Source: a virus. Taken from it: 28,548 nt of DNA. The DNA lies in the IMG/VR virus record IMGVR_UViG_3300036857_000558, positions 1-28,548 of that record, one strand, 5' to 3'. A program made the translations under genes and the position numbers. Below the pieces are notes generated by a model that searched no databases, was not told where the DNA came from, and saw only the letters and a program-made list of their open reading frames with translations. Below are positions 16,328-24,618 of the stretch, one piece after another. The number at the start of each line of letters is the position of its first letter. Position 1 is the first letter of the stretch.

Positions 16328-17893
16328 ATGGCTGAAACAGTCGGCGAATTTCCGGTCGGAGCATTCATCGATCCGCAGAACGGCAACGCGCCGATCGACG
16401 CGGACGAGGTGCGCGCGAATGACGATGCGCTGCGCGCGGGTTTCAACAACCACGACGGCGCGGCGCCGATCCACTTTCAAGGATCGCTTCTCGCGGCGCG
16501 ACCTGGCGCCGGCACAGCTGGGCGGAAGTGGTTCGCGAGCGACACGAAGCAAATCTTCCGCGACAACGGCTCGACATGGGATGAGATCGATTATCTCAAC
16601 CTGACGAACGGTGGAACGGTCGCGGGTGCGACCACATTCGGCGGTGGACTCACCTCGACGGCCGGCGCGCGGACGTTCGGCGCGACAACGTTCAGCGGCA
16701 CGATCACCGGAACATCGGCCACGTTGAGCGGTAGCGTTTCCGCGGCGGGCGCGACGCTGACGGGCGCATTGTCCGGAACATCCGCCACGTTCAGCGGCAC
16801 AGTGGGCGCGGCCGGCGCGACGCTCACGGGAGCGCTGTCCGGGACCAGCGCGACGTTTTCGAGTACGCTCAACGTCACGGGCAACACCGTACTCGGAGGC
16901 ACGCTCGCGCTCACCGGCAAGATGGCGCTCGGTGACGTGGCTGGGCTGCTTCGGTGGTCGCGCACTGGCCCAGAGTCCATGCAGCTCGTGGGCGACTCGA
17001 ACGCCAACGCGAACTTGACGGTCCTCGGTCTAACAGCTCTCGGCGCGGCGACCGTCGGCACGACGCTCGGCGTCACGGGTGCGGCGACGTTCTCGAGTAC
17101 GATCAACGGGCAGACGATTAGCTCGGCCGCCAATTTCACGGGGACGCTGGCCACCGCTGGCGCGATCAACGGACAGACCATATCGAGCGCCGCCGCATTC
17201 ACGGGAACAGTTGGTGTCGCCGGGAACTTCGCGGTGGCGACCAACAAGTTCACAGTGACGGCCGCGAGCGGGAATACTGCCGTCGCTGGCACGCTCGGCG
17301 TGACGGGTGCGGCGACGTTCTCGAGCACGATCAACGGCCAGACGATTTCGAGCGCGGCGAACTTCACCGGGACGATCACCGCGGCCGGTGCGATCAACGG
17401 TCAAACGATCAGCAGCGCGGCGGCGTTCACTGGAACGATGAGCGTTGCCGGCGACTTCGCGGTGAACACGAACAAGTTCACCGTCGCGGCCGCGAGCGGG
17501 GACACGGTCGTGGGTGGAGCATTGACGGTGACTGGCGCCATGACGTTTTCGTCTTCGCTCACTGTGAATAGCACGATCACAGCGAATCAGGTGCAGACGC
17601 TCGGCGGAAGTACGGCAAGCCTCAACTCTGGTCAAACAGCGGACATCACGGTGCCGACCGGTGTGTCGCTGCTGACGATCCAACCAACAGCTGCCTCCGG
17701 TAACACCGTGTGCTGTTACATCCGACACGACGGCACAAACACAGTCTCTGTGACATTCGTCGCACGCACCGATGGTGGCTCTGGTCTCAACGTCACTGGG
17801 ATCTCAACCACGCAGGTACGTCTCACAAACAACCTCGGCCAGACAGCAGTTCTGCGATACGGCTTCCTGCGGATCTCACAGCCCGGCGTGTAA
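16328..17893 (+). CDS. Tail fibre with tandem beta repeats
   Basis: This is a 521-aa protein with AGGAGAG four bases before the ATG. Residues 1-60 form a virion-attachment-like region (GEFPVGAFIDPQNGNAPIDADEVRANDDALRAGF), then AARPGAGTAGRKWFASDTKQIFRDNGSTWDEI, a module common near the N-terminus of fibres. From about residue 90 to 430 there are Gly/Thr/Ser/Ala repeats (SATFSGTVGAAGATLTGALSG), including two 76-residue tandem units, typical of a beta-helical fibre shaft. The C-terminal ~90 residues (LNSGQTADITVPTGVSLLTI onward) form a distinct beta tip that probably contacts the host. No obvious chaperone gene adjoins it. Confidence 0.85.
   Translation: MAETVGEFPVGAFIDPQNGNAPIDADEVRANDDALRAGFNNHDGAAPIHFQGSLLAARPGAGTAGRKWFASDTKQIFRDNGSTWDEIDYLNLTNGGTVAGATTFGGGLTSTAGARTFGATTFSGTITGTSATLSGSVSAAGATLTGALSGTSATFSGTVGAAGATLTGALSGTSATFSSTLNVTGNTVLGGTLALTGKMALGDVAGLLRWSRTGPESMQLVGDSNANANLTVLGLTALGAATVGTTLGVTGAATFSSTINGQTISSAANFTGTLATAGAINGQTISSAAAFTGTVGVAGNFAVATNKFTVTAASGNTAVAGTLGVTGAATFSSTINGQTISSAANFTGTITAAGAINGQTISSAAAFTGTMSVAGDFAVNTNKFTVAAASGDTVVGGALTVTGAMTFSSSLTVNSTITANQVQTLGGSTASLNSGQTADITVPTGVSLLTIQPTAASGNTVCCYIRHDGTNTVSVTFVARTDGGSGLNVTGISTTQVRLTNNLGQTAVLRYGFLRISQPGV
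17066..17521 (+). repeat. Two 228-bp in-frame tandem repeats in the fibre gene
   Basis: Units 17066-17293 and 17294-17521 each encode 76 residues beginning LGVTGAATFSSTINGQTISS. Within each unit the 12-residue theme INGQTISSAA(A/N)F recurs once more. DNA identity is high but with many silent differences, so the duplication is not very recent or is under codon drift. A third, degraded unit starts at about 17522 (LTVTGAMTFSSSLTVN). Confidence 0.9.
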
Positions 17894-17897
17894 GGAC

Positions 17898-18251
17898 ATG
17901 GCGACTAAGACCAACAAGCCCGAGTCGTCGACGACGCCGTCACAGCCGCGCGAGAGTGCACCGCCATACGACGCGCGCGAGGACGCGATCAAGCGGAACA
18001 TGCAGCGACGGCTTGGGACGTCGGGCGGCTCCGCGGTCGGAGTGGCAGTGGGGAACGGCGCGACGTCGCACGCGGTCACTTTCGCCCGTCGTGAGTTCGA
18101 TGCGAACTACGGCGTGTCGATCACGCCTTCGTGGTCCACGACCGTGCGGATCGCGCCCGCCGACAAGAGCACGACGGGATTCACGGTGCGATTCGGGACG
18201 GCCGCAGGCGCGACCGATTTCATCGACTGGTTGGTCTACCGGGCGGGATGA
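17898..18251 (+). CDS. Small beta protein downstream of fibre, 117 aa
   Basis: ATG two bases after the fibre stop (TAAGGACATG). The N-terminal third is disordered and Pro/Thr/Lys-rich (KTNKPESSTTPSQPRESAPPYDAREDAIKRNMQRRLG). The rest is beta-like (GNGATSHAVTFARREFDANYGVSITPSWSTTVRIAPADKSTTGFTVRFGTAAGATDFIDWLVYRAG), which looks like a compact sandwich of the type found in phage fibre tips or receptor-binding accessory proteins. An accessory tip or fibre-associated protein is a reasonable inference; no family is certain. Confidence 0.6.
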   Translation: MATKTNKPESSTTPSQPRESAPPYDAREDAIKRNMQRRLGTSGGSAVGVAVGNGATSHAVTFARREFDANYGVSITPSWSTTVRIAPADKSTTGFTVRFGTAAGATDFIDWLVYRAG

Positions 18252-18261
18252 GAGGAGACTT

Positions 18262-19008
18262 ATGAGGATACGCAGAGCACGCAGCGATGCGATCGCCCAG
18301 AGTCCGCGCGGCGAGCGGCGCGGTATTCAGATCGGGCCGCGCATTCGTGTCGGTGGGACGCTCGGGAAGATCGGCCAGAAAGTGAAGATCGGCGCGGGGA
18401 AGGTGCTCGCGAACCCAGTTGTCGACACCGCGCTCGCGTTCGTTCCGGGGGTCGGTCCTGGCGTGGCGGCGGGCGCTCGAGCGTTGGGCACCGCGCTCGA
18501 CACGTCGCATGGGAGCGTCGGCCTGGGCACGATCGCAAAAAACGGGATCGAGCAGTACGCGCTCAACAAGGCCGCGACCTCCATCCCCGGCATGTTCGGC
18601 AAAGGCAAGTCGGTGACGGACATCCTCAGAGACGCGACGAGCATGGGCGGCGGCAGTGGCAGCGCGCCGGGCGGCGTCGCCGGATCCGGAGGCGTCGCGC
18701 AGACCGTTGCCCAGAGTGCTCCGCCGACTGGCGTCTTCGGGAAGCTCGGCGCCTTCGCCAAGAACAACAAAGACCTCCTCGTGGCGGGTGGATCGATCGC
18801 GAACAGCATTCTCGAGAACAACGCCAACAACGCCGCCAATCGCATTCGCGAACGTCAGGTGGCCCTGGATGAGCAGGCGTACGCCGACGCGAAGAAGCGC
18901 GAAGAAGAACAGCAGGCACGACTCGATCCCGTCCGTCAGCTGCTCATGGCGTGGCTCAGTCAGCGACTCGGCCAGCCGGGAGCGATGGGCCAGCCGGGAG
19001 TTGCGTAA
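18262..19008 (+). CDS. Putative internal virion/ejection protein, 248 aa
   Basis: ATG with AGGAG at 18253-18257. The protein has a basic N-terminus and a Gly/Ala-rich, possibly membrane-active middle (VDTALAFVPGVGPGVAAGARALGTAL). A Gly/Ser linker follows (GGGSGSAPGGVAGSGGVAQ, over a CCGGATCCGG copy), and the C-terminus is helical and charged (SILENNANNAANRIRERQVALDEQAYADAKKREEEQQARLDPVRQLLMAWL). Late-operon position after the fibre and an amphipathic, Ala-rich composition are typical of podovirus ejection proteins (P22 gp7/gp16/gp20 class). The assignment is by composition and location only. Confidence 0.58.
   Translation: MRIRRARSDAIAQSPRGERRGIQIGPRIRVGGTLGKIGQKVKIGAGKVLANPVVDTALAFVPGVGPGVAAGARALGTALDTSHGSVGLGTIAKNGIEQYALNKAATSIPGMFGKGKSVTDILRDATSMGGGSGSAPGGVAGSGGVAQTVAQSAPPTGVFGKLGAFAKNNKDLLVAGGSIANSILENNANNAANRIRERQVALDEQAYADAKKREEEQQARLDPVRQLLMAWLSQRLGQPGAMGQPGVA
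18680..18689. repeat. CCGGATCCGG palindrome, copy 7
   Basis: In the Gly/Ser linker of the 248-aa virion protein; the only copy followed by A and not C. Confidence 0.9.
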
Positions 19009-19011
19009 CCC

Positions 19012-20142
19012 ATGGCCACCACTGGCTTCGCTCCGCTCCGGCCGCTCCGGCCGCGCGGGCAATCGCTGACGGACGACGAGACGCAGCAGTCGGCTCTCAA
19101 GCCCGCGACGACATTCGCTGGCATGCAGCAGCGCGGCATCGCGCGTCCGGCGCCGCGGCAGCCGAACTCGTACTACCAAGGCGCTGGCGCCGCACCGGCT
19201 GCCACACCGGCGCCGGCGACGTATCGCCCGCCCGTCGACCCGAATCGCCAGGCGCTGACGGACGCCGTCGGACAGATGCTCGCGCAGCCGTCCGCGTACT
19301 CGACGGACCAACTGAAGCGCGATTACGACACGTTGCTCGAGCGCCAGGGGCTCGACGCGGCTCGAGGAAAGAAGGCGATCGATGAGACGATGGCCGCGCG
19401 AGGCCTTCACGCGTCGACGCTCACCGGCGACGCGTACGGCAATCTCGAGTCGCAGCAGGCGCTCGAGCGCCGACAGTTCTCGAACGACTATCTGGATCGC
19501 GAGGCGAGTGATCTCGCGACCGCGCGCGCGAACGCGATCTCCGCGGCGCTCGGCGTGCAATCAGAAAACGCGAACGAAGGCCTCGCCACGTTCGGAGCGA
19601 ACCAGGCGGCGCAGAAGCAGGCGGCAGACATCGCGCTCGGCCAGGGGAATCTGGGCGTGTCGCAGCAAGCGGCGGACACCGCGGCGAAGGCACAGGTCGC
19701 GTCCGAATCGCTGGGCAACCGCACGCTGGACGTCAACACCCAGCAAAGCGATCTCGATCGCGAGCTGCAGCGGATGCTCGGTGTCGGGAGTCTGGATCTC
19801 CAGAACCGATCGCTCGAATCAGAGAATTCGAATCGAGCGGCGGACCGCGAGCAGAACGCGGCGCAATTCGCGCAGTCGATCGGCCTCGATTACGCGCAGC
19901 TGTCGCAGCAGGACAAGCAGTACATGGCGGACCTGGCTGAACGGCAGCGGCAATTCAACCAGTCCGACACCCGTGCTGGGCAGCAGCTCGACCTCGATCG
20001 CCAGAAGGCGAATGACGCCGCGTTCCTGGGCTTCGCGTCGTTCGCGCAGGAGCTCGGGCTGGATCCGTCGACGATCTCGAAGCTGGTACAGTACTGGACG
20101 ACGAAGATGGATGGCGCGCCGGCGACGACAGGAGGCGCCTGA
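19012..20142 (+). CDS. Putative internal virion/ejection protein, 376 aa
   Basis: Starts three bases after the previous stop and ends in a TGATG overlap. The N-terminal ~80 residues are Pro/Ala/Arg-rich. From about residue 85 the protein is almost wholly helical and rich in Gln, Asn, Ala, Asp and Leu (KRDYDTLLERQGLDAARGKKAIDETMAARGL, then NANEGLATFGANQAAQKQAADIALGQGNL). There are heptad-like regions ending in LAERQRQFNQSDTRAGQQLDLDRQKANDAAFLGFASFAQELGLD. No catalytic motif is seen. Polar helical proteins of this type in this place usually travel inside the head and form the DNA channel into the cell. This is an inference. Confidence 0.6.
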   Translation: MATTGFAPLRPLRPRGQSLTDDETQQSALKPATTFAGMQQRGIARPAPRQPNSYYQGAGAAPAATPAPATYRPPVDPNRQALTDAVGQMLAQPSAYSTDQLKRDYDTLLERQGLDAARGKKAIDETMAARGLHASTLTGDAYGNLESQQALERRQFSNDYLDREASDLATARANAISAALGVQSENANEGLATFGANQAAQKQAADIALGQGNLGVSQQAADTAAKAQVASESLGNRTLDVNTQQSDLDRELQRMLGVGSLDLQNRSLESENSNRAADREQNAAQFAQSIGLDYAQLSQQDKQYMADLAERQRQFNQSDTRAGQQLDLDRQKANDAAFLGFASFAQELGLDPSTISKLVQYWTTKMDGAPATTGGA

Positions 20143-21398
20143 TGGCGATCAACGTGAGTGACGTGCTCGCGGCGCTCGTCGGCGCCGGCCAGGGTGTTAC
20201 GCTCATCGATGAGCGCCGGCGCCGCCAGCGGCTCGACGACGAGGCGCGCGCCGATCGCGATCAGCAGCGCCGCGCGGAGCAGGCCGCGAAGACGTTTGAG
20301 TTCAGGACGAATTTGCGGAACGCCGGGTATCGCTCGGCCGACGACGTCGCGGCCGAGCTCACCGGCCAGACCGATCGCGCGATGCAGCAGCTCGCCGACG
20401 CCGGGCCGATGACGACGCCGAGCGGCATTCCTGCGGCCGACTCGCGCATCAAGGCGCTCATAGAGCCGCCGCAACTGAGGACGCGACCGCAGATGTCGGC
20501 GCCGCTGACGACCGCCACCGGGCGTCGCGAAACGCTCACGGATCCGAGCGGCGCGAGCGGAGACTACATCTTCGATCCGACGCAGACGAAAGAGACGCGA
20601 GACGCGATCGCGAAATCCAAGGCGAAGGATGCGGACGATGCGCGCGAGGAAACGCAGCTACGGCGCGTCGCGCAATCGTTGGTCGACAACGGCGTCATGG
20701 GTCGCGACGGGAAGCCGATGACGTTCGATCAGGCGTTCGGGATGGTGTACGCGCACAAGTTCGCGCCAGAGCTCGTGAAGCCGGCGACGCCGGACAATAT
20801 CGACCCGCTGTCAAAAGCTGGCATCGCGGCGTCGGCGGAGCGTGCGGGCGCCGTCGCAAAAGCTGAGGCGCCGTTCAAGCCGCCGCCGAAGGATCCGAAT
20901 GCGCTGCCGCCGGCACAGGCGAACCAGGTGAAGGCACAACAGACCGCATTGTTGAATCTCCAACGCTCGCTCGATGCTGTGCGGGAGTACGTCTCGCAAC
21001 ATGGCATCGAGTTGCTGGGCGGAGGCCGCGCGGCGCTCGGGACGCTGCTGGCCGACGCACAGATCCAGTACAAAGAGGCGGCGAACCTCGGTGCGCTGAC
21101 GGGTCCGGATCTCGGCATGATCGACAAGGCGCTCGGCAATCCAACGTCCTGGACGCAGTGGATGCACGGCGGAAAGAACGGCGCACTGAAAGCGCTCGAG
21201 GGGGCACAGGCCTCGCTGCAACGCCGGGCGACGACGTTAGAGAACGTGTATGGTCTGCCGATGCCGAAGGAGTTTCGGCGGACCGCGGGGCCGGCGCCGT
21301 CCGGATCCGGCGCGCCGGCTGGCGCTGGCGGCGACACCGGGAACATCACGCTCAGCGATCCCGAGGCGTGGTTGAAGCGCCGCCGCGGAGGTGGCTGA
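20142..21398 (+). CDS. Putative internal virion protein, 418 aa
   Basis: ATG overlaps the previous stop by one base (TGATG) and the stop overlaps the next ATG in the same way. The sequence opens MAINVSDVLAALVGAGQGVTLIDERRRRQRLDDEARADRDQQRRAEQAAKTFEF, a short nonpolar helix followed by a basic charged helix. A middle polar region contains FDQAFGMVYAHKFAPELV. A helical segment (QTALLNLQRSLDAVREYVSQHGIELL) and a Gly/Ala/Pro tail with SGSGAPAGAGG over a CCGGATCCGG copy close it. I recognise no enzyme motif. Position between two other ejection-like genes suggests the same group. Confidence 0.6.
   Translation: MAINVSDVLAALVGAGQGVTLIDERRRRQRLDDEARADRDQQRRAEQAAKTFEFRTNLRNAGYRSADDVAAELTGQTDRAMQQLADAGPMTTPSGIPAADSRIKALIEPPQLRTRPQMSAPLTTATGRRETLTDPSGASGDYIFDPTQTKETRDAIAKSKAKDADDAREETQLRRVAQSLVDNGVMGRDGKPMTFDQAFGMVYAHKFAPELVKPATPDNIDPLSKAGIAASAERAGAVAKAEAPFKPPPKDPNALPPAQANQVKAQQTALLNLQRSLDAVREYVSQHGIELLGGGRAALGTLLADAQIQYKEAANLGALTGPDLGMIDKALGNPTSWTQWMHGGKNGALKALEGAQASLQRRATTLENVYGLPMPKEFRRTAGPAPSGSGAPAGAGGDTGNITLSDPEAWLKRRRGGG
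21301..21310. repeat. CCGGATCCGG palindrome, copy 8
   Basis: In the Gly/Pro tail of the 418-aa virion protein, read as SGSGA. Confidence 0.9.
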
Positions 21399-23698
21399 TG
21401 GACGAACTTCAGAAAGCCATCGCGAAGCTACGGCAGCTCGGCGCGACGCAGCAAGAGATCGACGCGTACGTCCAGGAGCATTCGCCCGCGTTCAGAGGGC
21501 GCGGAACAAGCGGCACATTCAGCGACGAGCCAAAGCCTGGCGCGCTGTCTCGCATCGGCGACCGATTGAGCGGCGCGATGCAGCAGCTCGTCGACGATCC
21601 CTTCGGCACACTCGGCTCGATGGCCAAGTCCGCGGTGAAGGCGCCCGTCGAGTCGTTCATGCGCACGTTCGACACGCCGGTCGTCGGCGAGGAAGTGTCA
21701 CCGGCGCGGTATCTCCGCGGGAAGGCAGGGCCACTCCCCGGCGCGCTGCCGATGGGCGCACGTATCACGAAGGAGAACACGCCTGGCGCGATCACGCCTG
21801 CCGAGCATCGCGCGGCGGGGCTGCAGACCGTCGTGAACGCCGCACTTCCTGCGATCGCATCGCGCACGGGCGGCGCGTTGGTGCGTCAGGGAGTCAACAA
21901 GTTTCTGTCGAACGCAGTTGGCACTGGCGCGGCCGGCGCGGCGGCAGGTGCGGCCTATGATCCCGAAGACCCGCTCGTAGGCGCTGTCACTGGCGGCATC
22001 ACAGGCGCGGTGCTGGGGCCCGTTGGTGAGGGAATCATCAAGGGCGGCGGAAAGCTCACGTCGGGCGTCGTGAACGAGCTCGGGCTCCGGCCGAGTGGGA
22101 AATCAGCCGTCGAGATGTTTCAGGACGCGTTGAAAGTGCAGGAGCCGCTCGGACCGCAGGCGCAGTCGGCGACACCGAGCATCGAGACAATATTTGGCGG
22201 CACGGGTGGTTCAAACGCGCCGCCGAGCGCACCGACGAACTTGCAGCGCGTGCGCGCCGCGACTGGTCGTCTTGTCGAACGCGCGACGCCGATCGAATCG
22301 GCGAAGACGCGCGCTCTGCGTGAAGTTGCCCGACGCTTCAGCGCTGAGTCAGGGGACAATGTCACGCGCGGCGACGCACTGGCGTTTGCCGATCGCGCGG
22401 GCGACAAGCCGATCATGCCGCTCGATCTCGGCGCCGGAAACGTCGCAGGGCTTGCCCGGATGGCGAAGGACACGCCGGGCCTCGGCCGTCGTCTCATTCC
22501 CGAAGCGTTACATGGGCGCTCGAGCGGCGTCGGCGTCCCAGAGGGAGAAGGTGCGACGCTGCAGCGCGTGACGTCGGACTTCGAGAAACGGATCGGCCTC
22601 AAGCCGGAAGACTACTTCCGGTCGCTCGAGGACATGATCAAAGAGCAGAAGGCGAATGCGTCCGCTGACTATGGCGCCATTCGCAACACGCTCGTCGACG
22701 ATCCGGAAGTCCTCTCGCTGTTCGACATTCCTGAGTGGCGTGCCGTACATGAGCGAGTTCGCACGAACGCACGCGTCGCGCACAAGGGCGAGGTGATCCC
22801 GCCGCTGCGCGACGTGAGTGAAGCCGTCCAGGCCGCGGATGCGGCGGGCGTTCCGGATGCATTGAACGCGCAGAAGCTGGGAACCCTCGACAAAGTCAAA
22901 CGGCAGCTCGACAAGATCATCGAGGGCAAGGCCGAGGGCGGGCCGATCGATCGAGACCTCGCCTACTCGATGCGCGAGCGACTGAACGAAGTTCTCACCC
23001 GGATGGACGAGCTGCACCCCGAGTACGGCAAGGCGCGCAGTCGCTATCGCGGCAGCGCGGAGATGATGGACGCGTACAAAGCCGGGAAAGAAGATTTCCT
23101 CACGGAGGACCCGCGCTTCATTCGGAGCAAGCTCGAGACGTTGCCGGAGCGGTTACAGGATCTGTATCGCCGCGGCGGCTACGACGCGCTGCGTTCCGAT
23201 AAGCTTATGAAGTTGAGTGATGCTGCCAACATCGGGGACGCGCTGTTGAAGAATCCAGACATTCGCGCACGGATCGAAGCGCTCGCGAAATCTCCGGAAG
23301 AAGCGACGGCGCTGCGCGGCGATCAGAGCATTGAGCAAGCGATGGGCTTTCGGAAGAACGCCATTCTCGGCGGTCCGAACACGGCGGAACGGCTCATCGA
23401 GTTCGAGACGACGAAGCCGCGCCTCACGCGGGCCGGCGAAGTCGCTCGTCTGATACCTGGCGTCGGAAAAGCAGCGGGGGCACTCGTCGACAACCGACTC
23501 ACACAGCGCGCGGCCGGCCAGACGGCGGATGTGATGGGCGAAGTGTCGAAGATCCTCACGCGGCCAGGCCGCGCGGGCATCGAGCAGACCTTTGACGAAG
23601 TGATGCAGTTGCTGGCGGCCGACGCGCTACGGCGTCAGCGATTGCGCGCGGCGGGCAACGTCGTGATCGGCAGTGCGCAGCCGCCTACTTCTCGTTGA
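21398..23698 (+). CDS. Large putative internal virion/DNA-ejection protein, 766 aa
   Basis: The largest gene in the window, coupled by TGATG to the one before. I use ATG 21398 (MDELQKAIAKLRQLGATQQEIDAYVQEH) rather than an upstream in-frame start inside the previous gene. Residues about 150-230 hold an Ala/Gly-rich, nonpolar stretch (GTGAAGAAAGAAYDPEDPLVGAVTGGITGAVLGPVGEGIIKGGGK) that could insert in membrane. The rest is long helical and charged, with repeated segments such as RLNEVLTRMDELHPEYGKARSRYRGSAEMMDAYKAGKEDFL. This layout resembles podovirus internal core proteins. No lysozyme or transglycosylase motif is seen. The last residues overlap the convergent minus-strand ORF at 23685-23882. 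Confidence 0.68.
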   Translation: MDELQKAIAKLRQLGATQQEIDAYVQEHSPAFRGRGTSGTFSDEPKPGALSRIGDRLSGAMQQLVDDPFGTLGSMAKSAVKAPVESFMRTFDTPVVGEEVSPARYLRGKAGPLPGALPMGARITKENTPGAITPAEHRAAGLQTVVNAALPAIASRTGGALVRQGVNKFLSNAVGTGAAGAAAGAAYDPEDPLVGAVTGGITGAVLGPVGEGIIKGGGKLTSGVVNELGLRPSGKSAVEMFQDALKVQEPLGPQAQSATPSIETIFGGTGGSNAPPSAPTNLQRVRAATGRLVERATPIESAKTRALREVARRFSAESGDNVTRGDALAFADRAGDKPIMPLDLGAGNVAGLARMAKDTPGLGRRLIPEALHGRSSGVGVPEGEGATLQRVTSDFEKRIGLKPEDYFRSLEDMIKEQKANASADYGAIRNTLVDDPEVLSLFDIPEWRAVHERVRTNARVAHKGEVIPPLRDVSEAVQAADAAGVPDALNAQKLGTLDKVKRQLDKIIEGKAEGGPIDRDLAYSMRERLNEVLTRMDELHPEYGKARSRYRGSAEMMDAYKAGKEDFLTEDPRFIRSKLETLPERLQDLYRRGGYDALRSDKLMKLSDAANIGDALLKNPDIRARIEALAKSPEEATALRGDQSIEQAMGFRKNAILGGPNTAERLIEFETTKPRLTRAGEVARLIPGVGKAAGALVDNRLTQRAAGQTADVMGEVSKILTRPGRAGIEQTFDEVMQLLAADALRRQRLRAAGNVVIGSAQPPTSR

Positions 23699-23882
23699 AG
23701 ACGCGCCGCATGTCGATGTCGTCGCTGACCGGATTATCGCCGCGGATCTTAGCCGCGCGATTGACAGTGGCCTCGAGGACGGCGCCTGTCGCGGCGATTC
23801 CCCGGGCTATCAGGCGCAACCAGTACCACAGCACGGCCGCAATGATGCAGCACCCCACTACCACGCCTAGAAAGATGCCCAT
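23685..23882 (-). CDS. Small membrane protein candidate, minus strand
   Basis: This is a 65-aa ORF on the minus strand, starting MGIFLGVVVGCCIIAAVLWYWLRLIARGI, which is one clear membrane-spanning helix with a basic flank, then a soluble tail ending RVFNEK. Its 3' end overlaps the end of the 766-aa gene by 14 bases. It would be the first gene against the late operon. The upstream region shows only a weak ribosome site. The plus strand is also open here (an Arg/Ser/Thr-rich 75-codon frame), so this call rests on the hydrophobic pattern. It could be a holin-like or host-envelope protein. Low to moderate certainty. Confidence 0.42.
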   Translation of the reverse strand: MGIFLGVVVGCCIIAAVLWYWLRLIARGIAATGAVLEATVNRAAKIRGDNPVSDDIDMRRVFNEK

Positions 23883-23921
23883 GGGCCTGAATCTATACCG
23901 GAACTCGAGGACCGACAGCTG

Positions 23922-24203
23922 ATGGACCCGCACAGCCTGGGCGAAGTCGTCGTCGGCGGCGTCGTCGTCGCCAAACAAATCATGGACTTCTTCGGCGGCC
24001 GCACCAAGGACAGACGCCACCGCGAAAGTACCGGCGCGATGCGATCCGACCTCTCCGGGCAGATCGCGGCGATCAACCTCGAGCTCGCGGAGCTGCGCGC
24101 GTTCGTGGTCGGTCCGGACGGCGAGAACGGGATCCGAGGCGACGTGCGGGAGCTCAAACGGGACGTCCGGCGACTGCTCGATCGCGATCGAGGGCGCACT
24201 TGA
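23922..24203 (+). CDS. Hypothetical 93-aa phage protein with coiled coil
   Basis: Starts MDPHSLGEVVVGGVVVAKQIMDFFGGRTKDRRHRE: a short nonpolar segment (residues 7-17) followed by basic residues, then a coiled coil (SGQIAAINLELAELRAFVVG) and a charged helix (RGDVRELKRDVRRLLDRDRGRT). The layout, a weak membrane-facing N-terminus plus charged coiled coil, is common for small phage proteins near lysis or the end of late operons, but no family is recognised. It is read in the late-operon direction about 220 bases after the last large gene. The region after it is the switch to minus-strand genes. Confidence 0.6.
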   Translation: MDPHSLGEVVVGGVVVAKQIMDFFGGRTKDRRHRESTGAMRSDLSGQIAAINLELAELRAFVVGPDGENGIRGDVRELKRDVRRLLDRDRGRT

Positions 24204-24212
24204 AACCTGCGT

Positions 24213-24222
24213 CCGGATCCGG
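24213..24222. repeat. CCGGATCCGG palindrome, copy 9
   Basis: The only copy outside an accepted gene, ten bases after the stop of the 23922-24203 gene. Confidence 0.9.
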
Positions 24223-24295
24223 CAGGGCGCCCGATAGACAACGACAAAAGCGTGTCGGGCCGGCACGGGAAACTGTGTACTTGGTGCACACGTGG

Positions 24296-24526
24296 CTATG
24301 TCCGGTGGATCCCTGTGAATTTGCGCTCGGCGGTGCGAACGGCATCGTCGAGCTTTTTCTTGAGATCTTCGACGTTCGTCCGAAGCTCACTCAGAGACAT
24401 GCACTCCGATGTGAGCGACGCAACATCTCCGAGCGGATTGCTGGCATCAATCCAAGCCCGCTCGCCGACTCCGTCGACACGGTCAAACACGAGCTTCACT
24501 TCATAGACCCAGTAAGTCGTAGGCAT
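24296..24526 (-). CDS. Hypothetical 76-aa protein, HicB-like pattern
   Basis: The sequence has a beta-strand-like start (MPTTYWVYEVKLVFDRVDGVGERAWIDASN), then DVASLTSECMSLSELRTNVEDLKKKLDDAVRTAERKF. The order of strands, a short loop with 'L(T/V)xE', a Ser/Leu-rich turn and a helix is like the N-terminal fold of HicB or DUF1902-type small proteins. No HicA partner or DNA-binding tail is visible, so it is not called an antitoxin. A GGGG lies four bases before the ATG and TATAAA lies 14 bases upstream, but no good -35 pairs with it. The opposite strand is also open, with a TTG start and less protein-like content. It sits just downstream of the endonuclease gene and in the same direction. Confidence 0.58.
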   Translation of the reverse strand: MPTTYWVYEVKLVFDRVDGVGERAWIDASNPLGDVASLTSECMSLSELRTNVEDLKKKLDDAVRTAERKFTGIHRT

Positions 24527-24618
24527 GGAACCCCGCGGTTTATAGTTCTCTAATGGCCCCCTGATTTGCGCGACGGGCTACTTCTTTGACGCATTCTTCG
24601 GGCGGCGAGTTGGGCGAT

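Noticed and set aside
17066-17521. Diversity-generating retroelement template/variable repeat pair
   Set aside because: There is no reverse transcriptase in the window, and differences between the repeats are not adenine-specific.
23695-23922. Plus-strand ORF joined to neighbours by TTGA and TGATG overlaps
   Set aside because: The overlaps are attractive, but the translation is Arg/Ser/Thr/Pro-rich with many Met and no structural pattern, while the opposite strand gives a clean membrane helix.
24200-24553. Plus-strand ORF from a TTG overlapping the previous stop
   Set aside because: Rare start, and most of it is antisense to the more protein-like 76-aa minus-strand gene. Translation lacks a coherent pattern.
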